Shown here in pieces: positions 1 to 6,780 of a DNA stretch of 19,487 nucleotides. The notes below the pieces were generated by a model. It searched no databases and was not told the origin of the DNA. It worked only from the letters and a program-made list of their open reading frames with translations. The position numbers and the translations under genes were made by a program. Position 1 is the stretch's first letter, and each line of letters begins with the position of its first letter. The stretch is from positions 1-19,487 of the forward strand of contig JAUJNJ010000113.1 of assembly GCA_030448225.1 (NCBI GenBank). The letters are read 5' to 3'. Source of the DNA: Phycisphaerae bacterium. GTDB taxonomy: Bacteria > Planctomycetota > Phycisphaerae > Tepidisphaerales > Tepidisphaeraceae.

Positions 1-2
1 AG

Positions 3-326
3 GTCGCGCAGCTCGTCGAGGGGATCGCCAGGAGCGGCAAGTGGATCGACGCCGGCGCCGACCACCGCGCCCAGGCGGCTGAGTTCGTCGCTCGGAACTA
101 TTACAACCAGGACCCCAGGCTCCTGAACTTCGTGCTGAGCAAGCCGCCGGACCGCGTGAAGTACACGAACCTCGCCGTGCGGCGGCCGGACTTCGCCGAG
201 ATCCAGGACCTGGCGATCGAGGCGGGGATCATGAAGGGGACGGTCGGCTTCGACGACTACTGCGACCCGTCGTTCGTCCCCGACGACGCGACGATCGAGG
301 CGTGGAAGTGGGAGGGCAAGCGATGA
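3..326 (+). CDS. ABC transporter substrate-binding protein, NitT/TauT family (C-terminal part)
   Basis: This is the last 107 residues of a gene that begins before the window. The open frame runs from position 3 to the TGA at 324-326 without a break. The segment YYNQDPRLLNFVLSKPPDRV, followed by blocks ending in an EAGI motif and FDDYCDPSFV, matches the C-terminal lobe of periplasmic solute-binding proteins of the NrtA/SsuA/TauA group (COG0715). Such proteins capture nitrate, sulfonates, taurine or similar small anions and deliver them to the membrane permease. The stop codon overlaps the start of the permease gene (ATGA), so the two are translationally coupled. The true substrate cannot be read from the C-terminus alone. 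Signal peptide and start are outside the window. Confidence 0.82.
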   Translation, partial: VAQLVEGIARSGKWIDAGADHRAQAAEFVARNYYNQDPRLLNFVLSKPPDRVKYTNLAVRRPDFAEIQDLAIEAGIMKGTVGFDDYCDPSFVPDDATIEAWKWEGKR

Positions 327-1219
327 GCACGCAGACCTCAGCCGGCATCGTCCAAGCCGAGGCCGAGGCGGCCGCAAGCCCTGCGGTGATGTTACCGGGC
401 TCGCCGATGCTCCCCGTCTACGCGTCCCGCCGGGACCGCGGACGCGGCCCGATCGCGCCGGCGGCGATCCTGCTGCCGCTGGCGGTGTCCGTCGCGTTCC
501 TGCTCGCGTGGCACGCCGCCGTCCGCACCTCCGGCACGCAGACGTTCCCCGGCCCGATCGAGACGGCCGGCGGCCTGGCGGAACTGGCGCGGAAGGGGCT
601 GCTCGTCAAGTACATCATCGCGTCGCTCTACCGCGTGACGTGGGGGTTCTTCCTGGCGACGCTCGTCGGCGTGCCGCTCGGGCTGCTGCTGGGGTGGTCG
701 ACCGTCGCGTTCCGCGCGCTCAACCCGCTCATGCAGGTGTTCCGCCCGATCTCCCCGATCGCGTGGATCCCGATCGCGATCCTCTGGTTCGGCGTCACCG
801 ACAGCGCGCCGATCTTCCTGATCTTCCTCGCCAGCGTCTTCCCGATCGCGCTGGGCGCGACGGCGGCCGTGCAGAACATCCAGCCGGTGTACGTGCGGGC
901 GGCGCGCAACTTCGGGCTGAGCCGCACGCAACTGTTCGCCCGCGTGATCATCCCCGCGACGCTGCCGCAGATCGTGACCGCCATCCGCATCGCGCTGGGC
1001 GTGGCGTGGCTGGTCGTGGTGGCGGCCGAGATGATCGCGACCGACCCCACGGTCGGCGGGCTGGGGTACCTGATCAACGACGCCCGCAACGCCGGCCGCC
1101 GCTACGACCTGATCGCCGCCGGCATGCTCCTGATCGGCCTGATCGGCCTCGGCCTCGACCTGCTCGTCCGCCAACTCGAGCGGTTCGACGAACTGCGCTG
1201 GGGCTACTCGAACCGGTGA
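323..1219 (+). CDS. ABC transporter permease, NitT/TauT family (NrtB/SsuC/TauC-like)
   Basis: A 298-residue inner-membrane permease. The ATG at 323 is chosen because it overlaps the upstream stop codon and is preceded by GGGAGGG; an upstream in-frame GTG at 302 would only add residues inside the previous gene. About 45 hydrophilic residues come first, then hydrophobic segments starting near residue 50 (PAAILLPLAVSVAFLLAW), then the binding-protein-dependent transport fold. The cytoplasmic coupling (EAA) loop is visible as YVRAARNFGLSRTQLF followed by VIIPATLPQ, the part that docks on the ATPase. Length and motifs fit the SsuC/NrtB family (COG0600). It forms the channel of the importer whose binding protein is just upstream and whose ATPase follows at 1442. 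No frameshift is present. Confidence 0.92.
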   Translation: MSTQTSAGIVQAEAEAAASPAVMLPGSPMLPVYASRRDRGRGPIAPAAILLPLAVSVAFLLAWHAAVRTSGTQTFPGPIETAGGLAELARKGLLVKYIIASLYRVTWGFFLATLVGVPLGLLLGWSTVAFRALNPLMQVFRPISPIAWIPIAILWFGVTDSAPIFLIFLASVFPIALGATAAVQNIQPVYVRAARNFGLSRTQLFARVIIPATLPQIVTAIRIALGVAWLVVVAAEMIATDPTVGGLGYLINDARNAGRRYDLIAAGMLLIGLIGLGLDLLVRQLERFDELRWGYSNR

Positions 1220-1236
1220 TCTACTACCTGAACATG

Positions 1237-1415
1237 GAATTGAACGACAGAGACACGGAGCCACGGAGGTCGGAAATGGAAACGAAGATGCGGGATGGAA
1301 GATAGCGGATGGCGGAGGCGGACTTCGCCCGACTGCTTCGTCCTCTCCCTCCATCTTCCATCCTCTATCCTCCATCCTCGCCTTCTTCCTCGCCGTGCCT
1401 CCGTGGTTCAGTTCC
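1237..1415. repeat. Inverted-repeat element 1 (GGAATTGAAC...CACGGAG type), empty
   Basis: The left arm (about 1237-1273) begins GGAATTGAAC and contains GAGACACGGAG and CCACGGAGGT modules. The right arm (about 1391-1415) is its imperfect reverse complement (GCCTCCGTGGTTCAGTTCC). The interior is purine-rich on the left (GGGATGGAAGATAG) and pyrimidine-rich on the right (CCATCTTCCATCC), so the whole unit can fold into a long hairpin. It contains no gene of its own. It lies 17 nt after the permease stop and ends 26 nt before the ATPase start, inside an operon. The arms are more diverged than those of the elements at 5741 and 6552. It belongs to the same family because of the shared terminal sequence and the CACGGAG modules. 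Confidence 0.75.
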
Positions 1416-1441
1416 GTCTTTCGAGCCGAAAGGACCTCCCC

Positions 1442-2260
1442 GTGTCCGCCTCCAGCAGCACCTCATCGGCCGCCGACGTTGCCGTCTCGGTCCGCGATCT
1501 GTGGATGAGCTTCCCGGGCAAGCGGCCGGGGGAGCAGGTTCATGTGCTGGAGCGCGTCGACGTCCGCGTCGAGCACGGCGAGTTCGTGTGCATCGTGGGG
1601 CCGTCGGGGTGCGGCAAGTCGACGCTGCTGAACATCATCGGCGGGTTCCTGCGGCAGACGGCCGGGGAGGCCGTCGTCGAGGGGCAGCCGGTCGACGGGC
1701 CCGACCCGCGGCGGATCTTCGTCTTCCAGGAGAACGGCGTCTTCCCGTGGCTCACGGTCGAGGAGAACGTCGGCTTCGGCCTCTCCCGCAAGCCGCCGGC
1801 CGAGCGGGCGCAGACCGTCGCCCACTACATCGAGATGGTCGGCCTCACCGGCTTCGAGAAGTCGTACCCGCGCGAGCTGTCCGGCGGGATGCGGCAGCGC
1901 GTGGAGATCGCCCGGGCGCTGGCGTCGGACCCGCAGATCATCTACATGGACGAGCCGTTCGGCGCGCTCGACTTCATCACCCGCCTGAAGATGCGGGCCG
2001 ACCTCACGCGCATCTGGCAGGCCGAGCGCAAGACGATCCTGTTCGTCACCCACGACATCGAGGAGGCCGTGCAGCTCGCCGACCGCGTCCTGGTGATGAG
2101 CCGCCGCCCGGCGACGGTGCAGGAGGAGGTCGTGATCGACCTGCCGCGCCCGCGCGACCTCGACTCGCCCGACTACCTGCGCGCCCGCGACCGGATCTTC
2201 CGCGCGATGGGCATGAGCTCGAAGGTCGGCGAGGAGGCGGAGGTCGGGGCGGAGGGGTGA
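1442..2260 (+). CDS. ABC transporter ATP-binding protein, NitT/TauT family (SsuB/TauB/NrtD-like)
   Basis: A 272-residue ATPase that powers the importer encoded upstream. Visible motifs in order are Walker A GPSGCGKST, Q-loop VFQENGVFPWLTVEENV, signature LSGGMRQRVEIARAL, Walker B IIYMDEPFGALD and H-loop FVTHDIEEA. The FPWLTV sequence after the Q-loop is typical of the nitrate/sulfonate/taurine subfamily (COG1116). The GTG at 1442 is preferred: it lies just after the inverted-repeat element, follows an AAAGGA ribosome-binding site, and leads directly into the domain. An in-frame upstream start at 1295 would translate the repeat element and is rejected. The product is cytoplasmic and membrane-associated. 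No frameshift is present. Confidence 0.93.
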   Translation: MSASSSTSSAADVAVSVRDLWMSFPGKRPGEQVHVLERVDVRVEHGEFVCIVGPSGCGKSTLLNIIGGFLRQTAGEAVVEGQPVDGPDPRRIFVFQENGVFPWLTVEENVGFGLSRKPPAERAQTVAHYIEMVGLTGFEKSYPRELSGGMRQRVEIARALASDPQIIYMDEPFGALDFITRLKMRADLTRIWQAERKTILFVTHDIEEAVQLADRVLVMSRRPATVQEEVVIDLPRPRDLDSPDYLRARDRIFRAMGMSSKVGEEAEVGAEG

Positions 2261-2455
2261 CGGCGCGCGATCACGTTCTCGTCGAGGCGACACGTCCGAT
2301 TCAGGAACGCGTGCCAATTTCCCCGACGACGAGGAACCACGATTCCGCGAGTAGCGCCGCTCTGGACTGACACCCCTCGCCCCGCCGTTTCGCCCGGCCC
2401 GCAGGGCCGAGCATTTCACGAACCTACTCCAGGTGTAGCGGGTGCGACCGACGAG

Positions 2456-2668
2456 GACGAGCCGCGAGCGTCAGCGACCGGTCCGCTCGGCCCTGCAACG
2501 CCCGGTCGCTCACGCTCGCGGCTCGTCAAGGTCAGCGACCGGTCCGCTCGGCCCTGCAACGCCCGGTCGCTTCCACGCTCGTCGCTCACGCTCGCGGCTC
2601 GTCACATGCGTCAGCGACCGGTCCGCTCGGCCCTGCAACGCCCGGTCGCTCACGCTCGCGGCTCGTCA
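2456..2668. repeat. REP-like hairpin and three-copy direct repeat in a gene-free stretch
   Basis: Three tandem copies start at 2470, 2531 and 2610, each beginning GTCAGCGACCGGTCCGCTCG and ending CTCGCGGCTCGTCA. Copies 1 and 3 are 59 nt; copy 2 is 74 nt because of an internal 15-nt insertion. Spacers are 2 and 5 nt. The left flank (2456-2481) is the reverse complement of 2502-2527 with one mismatch in 26, giving a long stem with a 20-nt loop. The other copies keep a 9-bp inner stem (AGCGACCGG/CCGGTCGCT). This is typical of extragenic palindromic repeats. In the rest of the gene-free interval 2261-2839 I see no credible gene; the open frame across the repeats is only a by-product of their composition. 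Confidence 0.8.
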
Positions 2669-2839
2669 CATGCCCTGTCCGGTGCCCAGGACACGCTAGA
2701 CCTGTGGTAGACCCGCTCTAGAAGAACTGAGCCCGGGCGCCCCGACATCCGGTGCCTCGGCCGAGTCGGTTCGCATCGCTGTACTGGAGCATGGAAAGAG
2801 TGTGCCCGCGGAGGGACGTGCGATTCGATCGATCCCGCG

Positions 2840-3334
2840 TCACACCATCCGCTGCATGTAGATCACGTCGAGCCACCGGCCGAACTTGAAGCCGACCTGG
2901 CGCAGGTGCGCGACCTCGGCGAAGCCGAACCGCGCGTGCAGGGCGATGCTGCCGGCCTGCCCGGCGTCGATCAGCGCGAGGATCGTGTGGTGGCCGAGCG
3001 CGGCCGCGCGCTCGATCGAGTCGGCCAGCAGCGCGCCGCCGACGCCGCGCCGGTGGACGTCGTGGCGGACGTAGACGGAGTTCTCGACCGTCCGCCGGTA
3101 CGCCGACCGTGGGTGGAAGCGCGACAGCGACGCCCAGCCGACGACGTCGCCGCCGAGTTCCGCGACCGTGATCGGGTGTTCCGCCCCGTGTGCCGCGAAC
3201 CACGCGGCCCGCTCGTCGATCGTCGACGGCTCCTCCTGATACGTGCACGTCGAGCACGCGACGTAATGGTTGTAGATCGCGTTGATCGCCGGCAGGTCGG
3301 CGGGCGTGGCGAGGCGGATGCGGGGTGGCGTCAT
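2840..3334 (-). CDS. GNAT-family N-acetyltransferase, phosphinothricin acetyltransferase-like
   Basis: A 164-residue cytoplasmic acyltransferase (COG1247). The start is ATG at 3334, giving MTPPRIRLATPADLPAI, the usual opening of the family; the frame is open further upstream but that extension has no family character. Diagnostic features are IYNHYVACSTCTYQEEP near residue 25, the core strand VVGWASLSRFHPRSAYRRTV, and the acetyl-CoA pyrophosphate-binding region HRRGVGGALLADSIERA (an RRGVGG version of Q/RxxGxG/A). The end, GFAEVAHLRQVGFKFGRWLD, is characteristic of Pat/Bar-like proteins, which acetylate small amines such as phosphinothricin or methionine sulfone analogues. The real substrate is unknown. 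No strong ribosome-binding site is seen. It is probably transcribed alone. Confidence 0.88.
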   Translation of the reverse strand: MTPPRIRLATPADLPAINAIYNHYVACSTCTYQEEPSTIDERAAWFAAHGAEHPITVAELGGDVVGWASLSRFHPRSAYRRTVENSVYVRHDVHRRGVGGALLADSIERAAALGHHTILALIDAGQAGSIALHARFGFAEVAHLRQVGFKFGRWLDVIYMQRMV

Positions 3335-3537
3335 CAGAAGGGTTCCGTAGACGTCCGGGTGCGACAGACGAGGGATGCAGCACGGCCGCCGCTTGCGGTT
3401 TCGCAGCCCTGCGCCGAACGCGCGGCAGCGCGGCATGCGCATCTTCACGGCCCGTGACCTCGCCCGATCGAGCGGACCGCTGCAAGCTCCGCATCGTCGA
3501 TCGATGACCTGGTGCCGACGAATCTTCACAGTCCGCG

Positions 3538-3741
3538 TCAGACGATCAGCAGGATCACCGCGCGCAGCAGCGTGATCGCGCCGACCGCCACCGCGGCCAG
3601 CAGGATCACGTCGCCGCCGACGCGGGCCGTCGCGTCCATCAGGCGCTCGAAGCGGTCGGTCTGGTCGTCGATCGCGGCCCGGTACGGGAGCGTGCCGCCG
3701 CCGGCGTCGGGCGTGTCGGGGATGGGGTGGGTGTCATTCAT
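3538..3741 (-). CDS. Small protein with one C-terminal membrane segment (A)
   Basis: A 67-residue unrecognised protein. The start ATG at 3741 gives MNDTHPIPDTPDAGG; a longer frame upstream would be arginine-rich and is not protein-like. Residues 1-45 are hydrophilic and include a charged stretch, DDQTDRFERLMDATARVGG. Residues from about 46 to the end are strongly hydrophobic (DVILLAAVAVGAITLLRAVI), so the protein is probably tail-anchored with a cytoplasmic head. It is the third of three small - strand genes of similar plan downstream of the aminopeptidase gene. No function is proposed. Confidence 0.5.
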   Translation of the reverse strand: MNDTHPIPDTPDAGGGTLPYRAAIDDQTDRFERLMDATARVGGDVILLAAVAVGAITLLRAVILLIV

Positions 3742-3881
3742 CGGCACGGGGCATGTTAGCGAGGATGGCCCGGGGAATGAAGGCATGAACGGCGGTTCGG
3801 CCGGATCGCGCGGTGACGCCGCGGCACTTGTTCCCGTAGCCGCAGGTGTGCGGCGCGAAGGGCGAAGCGGACGCGACTCGA

Positions 3882-4097
3882 TTAGCACCCGAGGAACATC
3901 GTCGCGACGGTGAACGCGACGCCGATGACGGAGCCGGCGGCCGTCAGCACGAGCAGCGTCGGGATCACCCAGCCGCGGTTCGGCTGGTCGTCGGTCCACC
4001 ACTGCGACGCCGGCTCGGGCGCCGGCGGGCGGTAGTGAAGCGCGTGCGGGTCGGGCGGGTCGGGCGGGTCGGGTTTCTTCGGCGGGGAGTCCGTCAT
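3882..4097 (-). CDS. Small proline-rich protein with one C-terminal membrane segment (B)
   Basis: A 71-residue unrecognised protein. The start ATG at 4097 gives MTDSPPKKPDPPDPPDPHAL; an in-frame extension to 4232 would run into the inverted-repeat element and is rejected. The head is proline- and acid-rich with a threefold PDP repeat, followed by SQWWTDDQPNRGW, then a membrane segment WVIPTLLVLTAAGSVIGVAF to the C-terminus. The repeated DPP codons are also the cause of the G-run on the opposite strand. It lies between small proteins A and C. Function unknown. Confidence 0.55.
   Translation of the reverse strand: MTDSPPKKPDPPDPPDPHALHYRPPAPEPASQWWTDDQPNRGWVIPTLLVLTAAGSVIGVAFTVATMFLGC
4048..4073 (+). 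other. Potential G-quadruplex motif
   Basis: Six GGG runs occur in 26 bases, separated by loops of 2, 1, 2, 1 and 2 nt. This is the + strand opposite the PDPPDPPDP codons of small protein B, so the G-rich strand is the template strand of that gene. The short loops would favour a stable quadruplex. It could equally be only a result of the repeated proline codons. Confidence 0.5.
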
Positions 4098-4170
4098 GTG
4101 TGTCGCGCGGCAGCGCCCGAACCGCCGCCGGTTGGCGAACGATTCGTCTTTAGAGGTTCCAACGGAATGA

Positions 4171-4299
4171 TTGAACGCCAAGACGCCAAGACGCCAAGAC
4201 GCCATGACGCCAAGGAAGGACGAGAGAAGCACCTTTTTCGGGCTTTTGCGAGTCCCCTCCTCCTCCTCCTACCTTGGCGTCTCGGCGTCTTGGCGTTCA
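4171..4299. repeat. Inverted-repeat element 2 (ACGCCAAG modules), empty
   Basis: The left arm (about 4171-4218) is TTGA followed by five 8-bp units, ACGCCAAG three times, then ACGCCATG, then ACGCCAAG. The right arm (4271-4299) carries three units in reverse complement (CCTTGGCGTCTCGGCGTC, then TTGGCGTTCA). The interior has a CTCCTCCTCCTCCTACC tract next to the right arm, resembling the inner edge of the elements at 5741 and 6552. There is no gene inside. It lies between small - strand genes B and C, ending 15 nt from the stop codon of gene C. The module sequence differs from elements 1, 3 and 4, but the period, the TGAAC start and the layout are the same. Confidence 0.8.
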
Positions 4300-4314
4300 T
4301 TTTGTTAGAGCCGC

Positions 4315-4503
4315 TTAATATGGCCGCTCGAAGTAGGCGATGACCAAGTTCGACACGCCCACGATCATCGTGACGACGATGGCGCTGGCCGCCACCGTGA
4401 ACAGCATCGCGAACCACGGCGACTCCTGCGGCACCGGCTCGTCCGGCTCGCCGGAGCGATAGCCGAGCGTCGCGGGTCGATCGGGATGGGGCGTCTGCGC
4501 CAC
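4315..4503 (-). CDS. Small protein with one C-terminal membrane segment (C)
   Basis: A 62-residue unrecognised protein starting with GTG at 4503, 13 nt after the aminopeptidase stop, so probably in the same transcript. The head (to about residue 28) is hydrophilic and rich in proline and acidic residues (SGEPDEPVPQESP). The membrane segment is roughly residues 30-57 (WFAMLFTVAASAIVVTMIVG and SNLVIAYF), ending ERPY. It matches proteins A and B in size and design but not obviously in sequence. Element 2 follows its stop codon. Confidence 0.55.
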   Translation of the reverse strand: MAQTPHPDRPATLGYRSGEPDEPVPQESPWFAMLFTVAASAIVVTMIVGVSNLVIAYFERPY

Positions 4504-4516
4504 GCTCGTGTGCCGT

Positions 4517-5647
4517 TCACGCCGGCCCGGGGAACCCGTCGCGGGTGAAGCGGCCGTCGACGTTGATCTTCTGGCCGTCGATCTCGACGTGGCCGCCCTG
4601 GCGCAGGTCGACGACCATGTCCCAGTGCAGGCCGCTCTGGTTCGAGTTGCCGGTCTCGGGGTAGCCCGCGCCGAGCGCGAAGTGGACGGTGCCGCCGATC
4701 TTCTCGTCGAACAGCGTGTTCTTCGTGTAGCGGGTGATGTCGTAGTTCGTGCCGATCGCGCACTCGCCGAGGAAGCGGCTGCCGTCGTCGGTGTCGAGCA
4801 TCGAGATGAGGAAGTCCTCCCCCTTGGCGGCCGAGGCGTCGACGACCTTGCCGTCCTTGAACGTCAGCCGCACGCCTTCCACTTCCCGCCCGTGGTGGAC
4901 GGCGGGGAAGCTGAAGTTGACGGTGCCGTTCACGCTCTCGATGACCGGGCCGGTGAAGACCTCGCCGTCGGGGAAGTTCTCGTGCCCGTCGCAGTTGATC
5001 CACTTGCGACCGGCCACGCTCATGCGCAGGTCGGTGCCGTTGGCGGCGACGACGCGGTAGTCCCCCTTGCTGCGGTTGAGCAGGTCGGCCAGGCGCTGCT
5101 GGCGCTCGCTCACCTTCCGCCACGCGGCGACCGGGTCGGGGCGGTCGAGCAGGCCGGCGGAGAAGACGAAGTCCTCGTACTCCGCGAGACTCATCTCGCC
5201 ATCCTGCGCGCTGGCGTGCGAGGGGAACTGCGTGCCGCACCACTTGAGCTTCCCCTCGGCCGCCCGCTTCATGAACGTCTCGAGCAGCGGCTTGCGGGCG
5301 GCCTGGCTGGCGCCGATCTTCTTCGGGTCGCAGTTGGTCAGGCTCTTGGTGTTCTCCTCGCCCCAGATGCCGATCGAGCAGTCGATCCGCTCGTACTCGA
5401 AGAGGCTGATCGGGCTGACGTGCCTGAGCTGCTCGTCGCTGGCGGTCTTGAGGAAGATCTCCTGAAGCTCCTCCGGCGCCATCCGCACGACCGGGTTCCC
5501 GCCGGCCGCCAGCACCTTGCGGTAGAGTTCCACGATCAGCGGCTGGGCGATCGGCGGGCCGCTGATGCGGACGGTCTGTCCCTTCTTCACGCCGACGCTG
5601 TAGTTCACGAGCACGTCGGCCAGCTTCTCCAGGCGGGGGTCGCGCAT
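4517..5647 (-). CDS. M29-family metallo-aminopeptidase (AmpS/AmpT, thermophilic aminopeptidase-like)
   Basis: A 376-residue intact gene. The start ATG at 5647 gives MRDPRLEKLADVLVNYSVGV, the standard family opening; the longer open frame reaches into element 3 and is rejected. It is a cytoplasmic, two-metal exopeptidase that removes N-terminal residues from peptides (COG2309). The N-terminal domain includes KKGQTVRISG. In the C-terminal catalytic domain the metal-ligand regions known for the family are all present: PDGEVFTGPV (Glu), FLGECAIGTN (Glu), GTVHFALGAGYPETG (His, catalytic Tyr) and SGLHWDMVVD (His-Asp). Length is slightly shorter than the usual ~410. No clear Shine-Dalgarno precedes the start. 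Small membrane protein C follows after 13 nt. Confidence 0.93.
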   Translation of the reverse strand: MRDPRLEKLADVLVNYSVGVKKGQTVRISGPPIAQPLIVELYRKVLAAGGNPVVRMAPEELQEIFLKTASDEQLRHVSPISLFEYERIDCSIGIWGEENTKSLTNCDPKKIGASQAARKPLLETFMKRAAEGKLKWCGTQFPSHASAQDGEMSLAEYEDFVFSAGLLDRPDPVAAWRKVSERQQRLADLLNRSKGDYRVVAANGTDLRMSVAGRKWINCDGHENFPDGEVFTGPVIESVNGTVNFSFPAVHHGREVEGVRLTFKDGKVVDASAAKGEDFLISMLDTDDGSRFLGECAIGTNYDITRYTKNTLFDEKIGGTVHFALGAGYPETGNSNQSGLHWDMVVDLRQGGHVEIDGQKINVDGRFTRDGFPGPA

Positions 5648-5740
5648 ATCGCCAGATTGTAGTAGCGGACCCGACGGCGACGCCAGCGCGACGCGGTCGC
5701 CGCGTGGCCCGCGCGGGGGACGTACTTGGTCGTCCCGGGA

Positions 5741-5938
5741 AATTGAACCACGGAGACACGGAGACACGGAGGTAGGAGGAGAGGACGAAGATCGCGGGTG
5801 GAAGATGCAGGCTGCTGGTAGTGGTAGACGTAGGAACCAGCGGCACGGCGGGTTTTCCTTCATCCTCCGCCCCTCCATCTTCCATCCACGTCCTGCTCTC
5901 CTCCTACCTCCGTGTCTCCGTGTCTCCGTGGTTCAATT
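5741..5938. repeat. Inverted-repeat element 3 (ACACGGAG modules), perfect 43-bp arms, empty
   Basis: The left arm 5741-5783 and right arm 5896-5938 are exact reverse complements over 43 nt. The arm reads AATTGAACC, then CACGGAGA, CACGGAGA, CACGGAGG modules, then TAGGAGGAGAG. The 112-nt interior has a purine-rich left half (GGGTGGAAGATGCAGG) and a pyrimidine-rich right half (CCATCTTCCATCC), the same inner words as in element 1. There is no credible gene inside. It occupies the gap between the divergent aminopeptidase (-) and glycine-rich protein (+) genes. Perfect arms suggest recent spread or ongoing correction between copies. Confidence 0.9.
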
Positions 5939-6099
5939 CTCCTCCCCGACGGGTCGCGACCTTCACCCCCGGACGCGGCACGCACCTTGCGGCTTCCCGT
6001 CGGATGCCGCCGCCGCTGGAATTTCCGAGGCTGACCGCGCGGTGCGGGGGTCCGTAGGATGGCGGCGGACTTGGCAAGATACGCTCGGGAGGTTTCGTT

Positions 6100-6376
6100 A
6101 TGCGATTGCTCAAACTGTTGGCCTACGCGCTGTTCGGCTACGCCCTCTACGAATTCATCCGCGGCATGGTGCAGGTCGAGGGGTCGCAAGCCTTCGGCGG
6201 CGGCGGCGGCGGCGGGATGCAGATGGGCGGCGGCGGCGGCGGCGAGCGCCCGAGCGCAGAGCTTCGGCAACATGGCCCAGAACATCACCGGCCCCGGCGA
6301 GGGGACCGAGGTCGAGACGCAGGACTTCGACGGCGGCGGCATGAAGCACAAGGTCGGCCGCGGCGTGATCAGCTAG
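6100..6376 (+). CDS. Small glycine-rich membrane protein (one frameshift)
   Basis: The start ATG at 6100 follows a strong GGGAGG ribosome-binding site. The product begins MRLLKLLAYALFGYALYEFI, a membrane segment or signal anchor, followed by a short region (RGMVQVEGSQAF) and two runs of six to seven glycines separated by MQM. In frame 1 the sequence then becomes arginine-rich. Moving to the +2 frame near 6243-6262 gives a sensible tail, SFGNMAQNITGPGEGTEV then TQDFDGGGMKHKVGRGVIS, ending at the TAG at 6374-6376. A single indel in or just after the GGC repeat explains this. The repaired length is about 92 residues. It is unrecognised. A terminator-like hairpin follows. Confidence 0.6.
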
Positions 6377-6452
6377 ATCCGGCACCTGACCGCCCGCCCG
6401 GCGACGCCGCGCGCGCGCGACGTTAACGCGGGGAGCCTATCCTGAAAACGCG

Positions 6453-6507
6453 GAAGCCGCGGAGGCGCCGACGTGACACGTCCGCCCCTTCCGCGGCTTC
6501 TCTCTTT
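6453..6507 (+). terminator. Rho-independent-like terminator after the glycine-rich gene
   Basis: GAAGCCGCGGAGG at 6453-6465 pairs with CCTTCCGCGGCTTC at 6487-6500 (one G-T type mismatch). A nested ACGTG/CACGT hairpin lies in the loop. TCTCTTT follows at 6501-6507. The position, about 75 nt after the stop codon at 6376, fits a transcription terminator on the + strand. Confidence 0.6.
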
Positions 6508-6551
6508 GCGGGACGGAAGCGCCCGCGGGAGCGCGGCCATCGGATGGAAGG

Positions 6552-6720
6552 GAATTGAACCACGGAGACACGGAGACACGGAGGTAGGACAGAGAAGACG
6601 AGGATAGAAGACGCAGGAAGCGGGGTGCTTCAACTGGGCCTGTCTTGCTCCATCCTCCGTTGTTCTCGTCCTCATCCTCTCCTCCTACCTCCGTGTCTCC
6701 GTGTCTCCGTGGTTCAATTC
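6552..6720. repeat. Inverted-repeat element 4 (ACACGGAG modules), perfect 38-bp arms, empty
   Basis: Left arm 6552-6589 and right arm 6683-6720 are exact reverse complements over 38 nt. The arm sequence is identical to that of element 3 from AATTGAACC through GGTAGGA (37 nt). The interior is shorter and mostly different in sequence, but keeps the purine-rich left (GAGGATAGAAGACGCAGGAAG) and pyrimidine-rich right (CTCGTCCTCATCCTCTCC) halves. No gene is contained. It lies between the terminator after the glycine-rich gene and the gnd start at 6781. Conserved arms with variable cores suggest that the arms are the selected or mobilised part. Confidence 0.9.
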
Positions 6721-6780
6721 TGAGTAACCCCAAGACGACCGGTTCGCCGCCGCGTCACTTTCAAACGGAAGGACATCGCA

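Noticed and set aside
392..1375. Long - strand open frame opposite the permease
   Set aside because: Arginine- and aspartate-rich shadow of a GC-rich gene, running through element 1; the + strand encodes a clear permease.
1295..1441. N-terminal extension of the ABC ATPase
   Set aside because: It translates the inverted-repeat element; the GTG at 1442 with AAAGGA upstream starts at the usual place.
2470..2668. CRISPR-like array
   Set aside because: Spacers are only 2 and 5 nt, far too short, and the units contain long palindromes typical of REP sequences.
2442..2699. 85-codon frame across the REP-like array
   Set aside because: Its product is only the repeated unit translated, with no ribosome-binding site.
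4508..5662. 384-codon + strand frame opposite the aminopeptidase
   Set aside because: Shadow frame; the - strand has the full set of M29 metal-ligand motifs.
5848..6351. Genes inside or across element 3
   Set aside because: Frames across the element come from its low-complexity arms and have no start signal or recognisable product.
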